A stretch of DNA of 64,000 nt from Pleurostoma richardsiae (Eukaryota > Ascomycota > Sordariomycetes > Calosphaeriales > Pleurostomataceae), in contig JANBVO010000023.1 in NCBI GenBank assembly GCA_030052745.1, positions 124,001 to 188,000 of the forward strand. The letters run 5' to 3'. The position numbers and the translations under genes are program-made. Below are positions 56,079 to 64,000 of the stretch, one piece after another. The notes under the pieces were generated by a model, which ran no database searches, had not been told where the DNA came from, and worked only from the letters and a program-made list of their open reading frames with translations. Numbering within the stretch: the stretch's first letter is position 1; each line of letters begins with the position of its first letter.

Positions 56079-58163
56079 TGTGGGAACCTGACTGAGACAC
56101 AGAAGTTGGAAGAGGAGGGAGTCGAAACTCTGATGATGTTGATGCCTCCCAGCCGTGAAGGCAGGCAGACGTTGGACTAAGAAAGACGCTATGTCATCTT
56201 CACGTGACCTCTAACTGACGTCCGCCTGCCGGACCGGCACGCCCGAGAACGGTCATGTACTCCAGCAAGTCAGCCAGTGTAGTGCATAGAGTACTCTACA
56301 ATGCCTGAATGCCACCTGGTCACGGAGATTTTCTCCTCCTGGACGAAGAGCTTCCAAGGAAGCGGTCCGATTTGACGTGTGGAACATCTACTGCCCGGTT
56401 AGTTCCGGGCAATAGCATACCATAGTAGTCTCCCTTGGGGCGACAGATCAGCAAAAGGACCGAGTTTCTCTAGAGAGGCGACATCCACCCATTTCGAAGC
56501 TTGACCAGTCAGTCAGTCCTCTGCGTTTCAGTGCCGAACTCTGAACTCTCGCGTTCCTGGACTAAACCCATCGAGGCATGGCTGGAACCCCTCATCGATC
56601 GTGGCAGCCCCACCGAGTGGTAAGGCCGGCCAAGGCGGTGTAGCCAGCAACTGGACTCGACAGCGTCGTAATCATCACATGAATTGCAGCGCTCGTGGAC
56701 ATTAAGAGGTCGGAGAGCCCTCCGAGCAGAGGGTGTAGTGATATGCCTTGATCGAATGCTATAGAGTTTGCGCTAGGCGGAGGCGATGACAGTGACAGGC
56801 TGCTATTCGATATTTGGATGCAGCTGACTGTCGCGTATCGGTGTGTGGCTTGGAGTTGGGGGCGCCTCCTTGTTGACGAGAAGGATACTATCTAATTAAG
56901 GCGTAGGAAAGGGTGCGTACAACCGGCCTGGGCACTGTACACTTTGTTTATCAGTTTGCCCGTCGTGCTTCGAGCTGGTTTCGTTCAAGTCTCTCGTGAC
57001 AGCTTGGCTGGACCGGTTTTATGTCCCAAAATCCGAGTTGAGGTGCCCCGAGTTGCGCATATATCCCAAGTCGCTGGCTATTCTGATGCGAAACCATTCG
57101 CATCTCCCTCTCTTACAATTGCCGACTTGACGCCGACGGTGCCATGAGAGACGATTTTTATCGTAACCCATGAACTACCTACGTGCCAACCTACTCAGTC
57201 ACAACATCGAATTCTGCCGCATCTTGCATGCTTGGCCGTTGTCAGAACCTGGTAATTCACGAACCAAAGGACCCTTCTTTGGGCCCGTGCACCCGCTGCA
57301 CCCGATCGCCGTTTCGTTCCCCCCCGCTTGAGGAACCGGCGTTTAGACAAAATACCCCTGACGACACAGAGCTGGGCGTCCTTAGCCCGGTGCGCAGCAA
57401 CTGTTTCAGAAAGTCCGCACTGGAGCCCCCCCGAGTAAGACCTGACTCTATTATGTGAATGGGAGGAAAGCTGAATAGGATTGTCGGGCTCAGACTGCGA
57501 GCTGGTCCTGAATTCCACTTCGCCGGCTGCGCTTCACCCTTTCTGTTCTTCCATTCAGTGAAAGAAAGAAAGAAAGAAAGAAGGGAAGAGGAGAGGAGAG
57601 GGTTCTATTACAATGAGACCAGCTTGAACGTTTCGAGACCTCCATCCACATCCTATTGTCACGACTGCGCACGCACCACCGCCTGTGCTCCGTAACAGAT
57701 TCCCACCCTCTCACACCCACCGCAAGGGGGTACGCAAGCTACCTCTAACCAGCTGCATGCCCTACTCGTACTCTTTGTGCGTACAACACTTGGTTCACGG
57801 CAGTCAGCAGCTCTTATTCGGAGCAGGGTGCCAGATACCTGACTTTGTCGCTGTCCCTGCACGCATTCGCCTGCTCTACCGATCTTGGAAGGTCTTTGTT
57901 TGGAAAGCTGAACGGAGTCGGCGGACGGACAGGACAGGCTGCATCCCTACCCCTCGTCTCCGTATCCCTTAGCGACCGCCAATCCTCCGCCCTCCGTGCT
58001 TCATTGCGGTTGGCCCCCATTTGTCGCAGACTCTAATCTGCCTATTCTACCCTGTTAATCCTCGACACGGTGATACGGCTGCGCACGAGGCAAAGCGCCC
58101 TTCTGCGGCAGAGTGCGAATCAGTCAAAGCCTGTTATACCCAGGCTGGGCATTCTTACCAACG
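56079..58163. other. Divergent intergenic region, 2.1 kb
   Basis: Between BET2 and the RhoGAP gene. It contains a (GAAA)n microsatellite at 57560-57582 and CT-rich leader-like text after 57650. No gene is recognised. Confidence 0.45.
57560..57582 (+). repeat. (GAAA)n microsatellite
   Basis: Nearly six GAAA units, passing into GGAAGAGGAGA-type purine text. Confidence 0.85.
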
Positions 58164-60291
58164 ATGGTCCGCAAGCCTGCACCGCAGCCGCTGGCGCTGC
58201 CCTCTGATACCGGCGGCACGGACGAGGACCAACAGCAGCGCCCTGGTGAAACCCTCCAGCTCGAGTCTACAGCCGGCTCCAGATCCCCCAGGTCTCCGCG
58301 CTCTCCTTTCAGGTTCTCCCCGAAGAAGTCACCGCCTGCCGGAGACAGGCAACCTCTGCACGTAGCCGAGCTCGTACAGCAGCGACCGCAGGACGCACCT
58401 CACCAGTACCCGCCAATATCTTCCGCAATACACCAGCCCGTCGAGACCCCTTCCCGCCCTCAGCAGGGCCACGGCCATCGCCGTCGCGAAGAAGAGAAGG
58501 CTTCCAAGTCAGGCTTCTTCTTCAACTTCACTAAACCAACCAAATCAACCGATCGTCTACAAGCCCACCAGTACACCGATCCGACAAACGAGACCATGTC
58601 TCGAGAGACTGATCAACCATCGATGACCACCCAAAGCTCCACTCAATCATCAGGTACGGAGATAAAACATCTGGCTAAGCAGCGCGAGACCTCGAGATAT
58701 TTTCTGGCTGTTGGCTCTTGTTCAGTCTAGCATTGCTAATTCTTTGTTCACAGTCGATCCGTCCTATGCAGATCCCCCCGTCCAAAAACCAATTCCCTCT
58801 GCACCTTCTAAATCCGACTTATCCTTGGCTTCTGCTACCGACTACGACCCGAACACTCCCTCGAACCTATCGAAGAAGGGTGCCAAACCAAAGCCTTTTA
58901 CTCTGCTGAGCCGCACCAAGTCCATTCGTGACAAGGATAATACAAGCCCCAGGGACGGACCTCCTGTGAAAATAACGGAGCCTGAGAGGGCACATACGTC
59001 CGCGCCGCTCAGGACTGCGCCGGTCCAGCACGATCGCACTTTTCGAGACATGATGTCTTCTGCCGCTCGTAACCATTCGGCCGACCGAGCCCAGCCGCGG
59101 GAGGTGCCTGGAGCTCGAGGGGGATATCCGGATAAGGAGCATAGCAGGACCCAGCCCTCCTCCTACAAAGAAAACAGCAGCTCATCCTTCTTCAGCGGCC
59201 TCAAGAGTTCGAGGGCCGCAGACATGATCAGCAAGGGCCTTTTCGGCAAGAGCGGGAGGAGTGGAAGCACAACCGAGAGGGAGCCAGCTGTGGATGATGA
59301 GCACTATGTTCTGAAGGTCATCAACCTACCTCTCGTGGAGCAGACCCGCTTGACTCGTATTTCAAAGCGCCTGGAGGACTCTCGCGACAAGACTGAGTTC
59401 TGGATGCCTGCATTCCCCTGGCGGGCGATCGACTATCTTAACTACAAAGGATGCGACGTTGAAGGTCTATACCGTGTGCCTGGAAGTGGTCCCCAGATCA
59501 AGAAATGGCAACGCAGATTCGATGAACGTGAGTAACAAGAGCGCCCCTTCCCGGAAGCGAGAGTCACTGACATGTCGACAGAGTATGATGTCGACCTTTT
59601 CAGCCAAGACGACTTGTACGATATCAACATCATTGGATCTATGCTCAAGGCGTGGCTGCGAGAGCTTCCCGATGAACTGTTTCCCAAAGAAGCACAAGAG
59701 CGAATTGCCCGCGAGTGTGCTGGGTCGGATACTGTGCCCCAGATGCTTATCGACGAGCTCTCTAACCTGTCTCCGTTCAATTACTACCTCCTCTTCGCCA
59801 TCACGTGCCACCTGAGTCTTCTCCTGGCACACTCCGACAAGAACAAGATGGACTTCCGAAACTTGTGCATATGCTTCCAGCCATGCATGAAGATAGATGC
59901 CTTCTGCTTCAAATTCCTCGTCTGTGACTGGCGGGACTGCTGGAAGGGATGCAAGAACGAGGCGAGATTCATCGAAGAAGAGTATATGCTCTTCGACCAG
60001 CCTCCTCCCAGAGGGTTGGGAGAGTCTCGAAGACACAACGAGGAGGCTATTGATGAGCGCAACGTGTCATCCTCTGACAGCAACCAGCAGCCCAACCATG
60101 GCGGAGAACACAAAGGGCGTCTTAAGAAAAAGGTCCCTCCACCTGAGAACGGGAGCGTACTCTCCAACGACTCAACCATCTCTACCAGCCTTACTGTCAA
60201 CAGCGAGCGAGAGATAACAACGCCGCCACGGAGATCCGGAGACCTCCGCCCTCTCTCTCCGATTAAGCCCCTATCACCTTTGGGCTTCTAA
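58164..60291 (+). CDS. RhoGAP domain protein
   Basis: Exons 58164-58653, 58754-59527 and 59582-60291 encode 657 residues. The first about 350 residues are Ser/Pro-rich and disordered, with SPRSPRSPFRFSPKKSPP and KSGFFFNFTKP segments likely to be phosphorylated or to bind partners. The RhoGAP domain spans about 375-560: WMPAFPWRAIDYLNYKGCDV, then EGLYRVPGSG, whose Arg is the GAP arginine finger, LKAWLRELPDELFP, NLSPFNYYLLFAITCHLSLL and the NKMDFRNLCICFQPCM block. It speeds GTP hydrolysis on Rho/Cdc42-type GTPases that steer polarity and wall growth. The tail is basic with SP sites. Introns are 100 and 54 nt and in phase. Confidence 0.88.
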
Positions 60292-61178
60292 TGGGCCGAC
60301 GACACGATGATTATCGAACAGCACACCTTTACTCGCTCTCAGTTTTGATCAAGGACCGGAGGTCCCCTTGTGTACATGATACCAACCCCCTCCGCTGACG
60401 ATGTTACGCCGTCATGACTTCCCTTGTCACCGATCTTCTCTTTCTCGGTTATGCCACTTCCTTCGGCTACGCGTTTGGAGATGGACACGACACTCTGTTT
60501 CTGTCCGCTGCAGACGATCATCTATTTCCTCCTTTTCCCCTGATTTGAATACCCCCTACGGCCCATGATCGACTGTTTTGAGGTCGGCGATCGCATATTC
60601 ACGACTGATTATTTACACTCTTCAATGCCTCACGCCATTGCTTTGTCGTCACGCAGGCCTGGCATAGAAGTATGTTTGACACTTCCGACTAAGCCCGCGG
60701 CCTTGACTATACCAGCGAAACTGAGCTGTCTCGCTGGGGCAGTACACTGCTGGGAGGCTTTTGCGGGTGGTGGTGCTTGGACAGCGGGATGTTGTCGCGG
60801 TAGACGCAGGGAGCTGCGATTGGCTCTCCGGCGTTTGTACAATAGGCTTGGATGGAGGAGACGAATGGAGAGGGAACCGTGCGTGCTTGGATGCAGATAA
60901 TTGAATGAGAAACGGACCCTTGCTTGGCTTGCGCATCAGCTACAGTACTCGTGAATCCGAGAAGAACGATTTGAATAATTGGTTTCCAAGCGGTCAGCTG
61001 TGTTTGCTGGGACAGCTGTGACCTCCCTAATGCTTTTACGGATCCCCGACGCCGAACCCTCGGGAGACATCCCGTTACAAATGCCAAACGCCTGCCGAAT
61101 GCTGATAGAAGTCCCTCACGATCCCCTCTAAGCCATGGGAAGAGAATTCCCGCCCGACACCGCCGTCCCTCAGCGATT
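60292..61178. other. Convergent intergenic region, 0.9 kb
   Basis: 3' flanks of the RhoGAP gene and RRS1. Nothing is recognised. Confidence 0.45.
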
Positions 61179-61760
61179 TCAGCCCTTCTTCTCCGCGTTC
61201 CGCAGGTTCTTCCTCATACTCCTCTCATTCCTCTTGACCCTCTCCTTACGCTCCCGCCGCGAGTCGCCCCGCGCTGTCGTGCCCTCCTTGCGCTCGGCCT
61301 CCTTCTTGGGGTCCACCTCGACGACCCAGTCGTTCTCGACGCCCTTGTTGGCGCCCTTGTACCCCCACTTGCGCTCCCACTCGCCGGTCGCCTCGTTGAA
61401 CTGCAGGTTCTTGCGCTGCTCCCGCGTCTTGGGCTTGATACCGCGCTTCTTGGCGAAGGCCTCCCACTTGGTCAGCGTCTTGGCCGCGGGGGCGGGCTTC
61501 TCCCGCGGCAGCGGGGTGGCCGCCGCGGGCGGGAGGGTCAGCAGCACGCCGGCGCTGGAGGACTCGATGGGGAGGGTGGTCAGGAGCTGATTGACGAGCG
61601 CTTGGGCACCGTCGCGGGCGACCTCGGCGAGGGAGGACTCCAGGTTCGAGGGGTCCAGCTGCACGGGGTTGGGGTCTTGCGCGAGGAGGAGCCGGAGGTC
61701 GAAGGTGTAGGGCGTCGGCTTCTCGACTGCCACGGGCAGCTTGGGCCGGGAGGAGGCCAT
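61179..61760 (-). CDS. RRS1: Ribosome biogenesis regulatory protein RRS1
   Basis: One exon, 193 residues, close to the usual length. Conserved text: PTPYTFDLRLLLAQDPNP near the start, ALVNQLLTTLP, PREKPAPAAKTLTKWEAFAK, KRGIKPKTREQRKNLQFNEA, GEWERKWGYKGANK and the basic tail KRNERSMRKNLRNAEKKG. The protein acts in the nucleolus with Rpf2 and the 5S RNP to load 5S rRNA, uL5 and uL18 on pre-60S particles. The start ATG at 61760 is the one right before the conserved block. It is divergent from the mitochondrial ribosomal gene, 418 bp away. Confidence 0.92.
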   Translation of the reverse strand: MASSRPKLPVAVEKPTPYTFDLRLLLAQDPNPVQLDPSNLESSLAEVARDGAQALVNQLLTTLPIESSSAGVLLTLPPAAATPLPREKPAPAAKTLTKWEAFAKKRGIKPKTREQRKNLQFNEATGEWERKWGYKGANKGVENDWVVEVDPKKEAERKEGTTARGDSRRERKERVKRNERSMRKNLRNAEKKG

Positions 61761-62178
61761 TTTTCTTTCTGTATAATTGACGAGGGCCTTTATATTCGAA
61801 ACGGTCACAGACTTGGAGAATGTGGCGTCTAGGTTGAAGAGTGAGAGTCTCGTCAAGGAGTAGTCTGCGAATGGAGAGGGCCATTATTCCTCGCTGCAGA
61901 CGACTCTATGCTGAACTTTTTGGAACTTTTGGGCGGTCTGGCGTTGCAGATCATCGAGGGCCGGCCTCTGATTGGCCCACGCGGATTAAGACTGGCAGCG
62001 GGTTCCGCCGCCGGACGGCTGTCCCTGGTACGGCGTGGCTCGTGCGCGCATCGGCCTAAATTCTTCAATTCGCTGGACGCTCCCGAGCTCATGGCAGATT
62101 CTCGACTGACGGCCCAAACGATGCGATAGAGCACAACCAACATTCAATTCCCGTGGTCGCGTACACAGTCAACTGACA
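61761..62178. promoter_or_regulatory. Divergent promoter, RRS1 / mS29
   Basis: 418 bp shared between a cytosolic ribosome assembly gene and a mitochondrial ribosomal protein gene. No named site is recognised. Confidence 0.45.
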
Positions 62179-63658
62179 ATGGCTGCGAGCAACTGCTGGA
62201 GGTGTCTCCTGCGGCCCTCCGCGGCTGCGCCCGCCCCGACCCTGGCCGTGCCTGTCCGGTTGCCGACAGCTGGCGTTGCCGCGGCGTTCACGACCTCGGC
62301 GCAGGTCCAGGCCGTCCCCCAGACGAAGGGGACCTCGAGGTCCGAGCAGGCCAAGCGGGCGCATAAGATGAAGCTGGGGAAGTTCAAGAAGAAGGCCAGG
62401 CCGCAGCAGACTGGCCGGCCGCCGCTGCCGGGTGAGCGGAAAGCCTGGCGAAAGCGCATCATGCTCTCCAACAACAACGCGTTGCCCGTGGCGGGCTTGC
62501 AGAAGCTGAGCGGGGACAACATGACCGACCAGGAGAGCGTCGGCCGCGTGTTCGCCGTGCCGGACGCGGTCGTCGACCAGCTACGGTCGAGCGAGGCGTT
62601 CAAGATCACCCAGACTTGGGGGCTGTTCCGGAGCCCGCACGTCCTGATCCGGTCGGAGACCGTCGACCTGGTTAAGAAGATGCAAGCGGCCGCTGCAGAT
62701 AAGAAGACGCTGAAACTCGTTCTCAACGGAGAGAGGATAACGGGCAAGAGCATGCTTCTTCTCCAGGCTATGGCCAATGCCTTCCTGAACGAGTGGATTG
62801 TGGTGAACATCCCTGAAGGTGAGAACAATTCCCGTACCGATCTCTCACGCACTCGCTCACATCTGTGCAGCACAGGAATTGACCACCGCTTGCACTGAGT
62901 ACGCCCCCATCTCGGACACCGAACCTGTTCAGTGGATGCAGCCCAACTACGCTCTTAGGATGATCAACGCCATTCACAAGGCCAACGAGCCCGTCCTGCG
63001 CAAGCTGAAGACGGTCCACGCCTGGGACAACCTCCTGACGCCGGTGCCTCAGGGCGCCAGCCTTGCCGACCTCTCCGGCAGCGCCCGTGAGGCCGACTCT
63101 GCCTGGGCCATCTTCACAGCCCTCTGGACCGAGCTCACCGTCGCCGGACACGGCCGCCCTCCCCTATTGTTCACCCTCGACGGCCTCGCGCACATCATGA
63201 AGACTAGCGACTACCGCAACCCTGCCTTCGAGCTGATCCACTCGCACGACCTGTACATCGTGCGCACCTTCGTCGACCTGCTCTCCGGCGCCACCCCCCT
63301 GCCCAACGGCGGCGCAGTCCTGGCCGCCACCAGCCGCAGCAACAGCCCGCGGTCCCCCTCCATGGAGCTCGCGCTCGCGGCGCGCGCCGCCGAGCGGGAC
63401 GGCAGGGCGCCGCCGCAGAGGGAGCCGTACCTCAAAACTTACGACGGCCGGGTCGACGAGGCGCTGCGCGGCGTTGAGGTCTTGGACGTCAAGGGGCTCA
63501 GCAAGACCGAGGCCCGCGCGCTGATGGAGTACTGGGCAGCCAGCGGGCTGCTGCGGGCCACGGTCAACGAGCACACGGTCAGCGAGAAGTGGGTCATGGG
63601 CGGGAATGGCGTCGTCGGTGAGATCGAGAGGGCGGCGCTGCTGAATTTGAGACTGTAA
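62179..63658 (+). CDS. Mitochondrial small-subunit ribosomal protein mS29 (DAP3/Rsm23)
   Basis: Exons 62179-62818 and 62871-63658 (52-nt intron) encode 475 residues. The N-terminus is rich in Arg, Ala and Ser without acidic residues, a mitochondrial targeting signal. The mature part has a DAP3 P-loop NTPase fold with LVLNGERITGKSMLLLQAMA (Walker A GERITGKS), then WIVVNIPEAQELTTACTEYA across the intron and PPLLFTLDGLAHIMK (Walker B strand). mS29 binds GTP in the small subunit head and contacts the large subunit. The tail includes PYLKTYDGRVDEALRGVEVL. The junction restores the conserved segment exactly. Confidence 0.92.
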
Positions 63659-64000
63659 GCGTCCTGGTCGAGGAAAAAGGGGGCTTACGCAGGGGCTTTG
63701 TGGATGGATGAGATAGACTCCCGTATTGTCGGGTTGTGTATCGAGTGCTGAGATCTCTGTATGTACAACCTGCTGTAAGATGTGTAGAGAAAACTGTATT
63801 ATATGCATAACATACTCCCAGCTGTGACCGCCCTCAGAGTCCTGTTATAAGCTTTTCTTGTCATCGAACGCTCGATGGTAGGAGAATTTTGCTGCTCCGT
63901 TAGACACAGTCTGAGAATCAGTGAGAAGATTGCTTGATTCTAGTTCTTTTATTCATGCAGTCCAGATACTTCTACGACAATTCCTTCTCTCATCGTCTGA
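63659..64000. other. Right edge, non-coding
   Basis: 3' flank of the mS29 gene to the window end. No feature is recognised. Confidence 0.45.

Overview
The window is nuclear DNA of a filamentous ascomycete, most likely a Sordariomycete. Genes are compact and GC-rich. Most are interrupted by short introns (44-131 nt) with GTAAGT-like donors and CTAAC/CTGAC-like branch sites. The proteins are typical single-copy fungal housekeeping genes. I recognise no rRNA, tRNA, CRISPR array or retroelement. All exon coordinates were worked out by hand from reading frame, splice consensus and family alignment in memory; nothing was run against a database.

Layout, left to right: pyridoxal reductase-type aldo-keto reductase (-), RBR E3 ubiquitin ligase (-), a gene-free 3.3 kb stretch carrying a 272-bp Tc1/mariner-type MITE, an NTF2-fold protein (+), an amino acid permease (-), a GH47 alpha-1,2-mannosidase (-), ATG10 (+) converging on a U1A/U2B''-type RRM protein (-), ARPC1 of the Arp2/3 complex (+), an unrecognised protein with SUMO-interaction-like motifs (+), HIS1 (-), and a SUT/SLC45-type sugar transporter (+). 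Then come a Heh1/Src1 inner nuclear membrane protein (-), a large AAA ATPase (-), a divergent NACHT/STAND-like protein without a P-loop and with a long acidic tail (+), an HSP20 chaperone with a long low-complexity arm (-), MSH3 (+), a zinc-finger protein (-), a gene-poor 3.9 kb stretch, BET2 (-), a RhoGAP (+), RRS1 (-) and mitochondrial ribosomal protein mS29/DAP3 (+).

Most genes are unrelated housekeeping functions and form no metabolic cluster. The accessory-looking part is about 33.0-41.2 kb: a nine-exon AAA ATPase facing away from a STAND-like protein, with AT-rich islands on both outer sides and an unexplained reading frame between them. This is the best candidate here for an undescribed system, possibly linked to fungal nonself recognition, but that is inference only.

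Promoter sequence gives independent support for several calls: two Gcn4/CPC1 sites upstream of HIS1, two MluI cell-cycle boxes upstream of MSH3, and a step-type heat-shock element upstream of the HSP20 gene.
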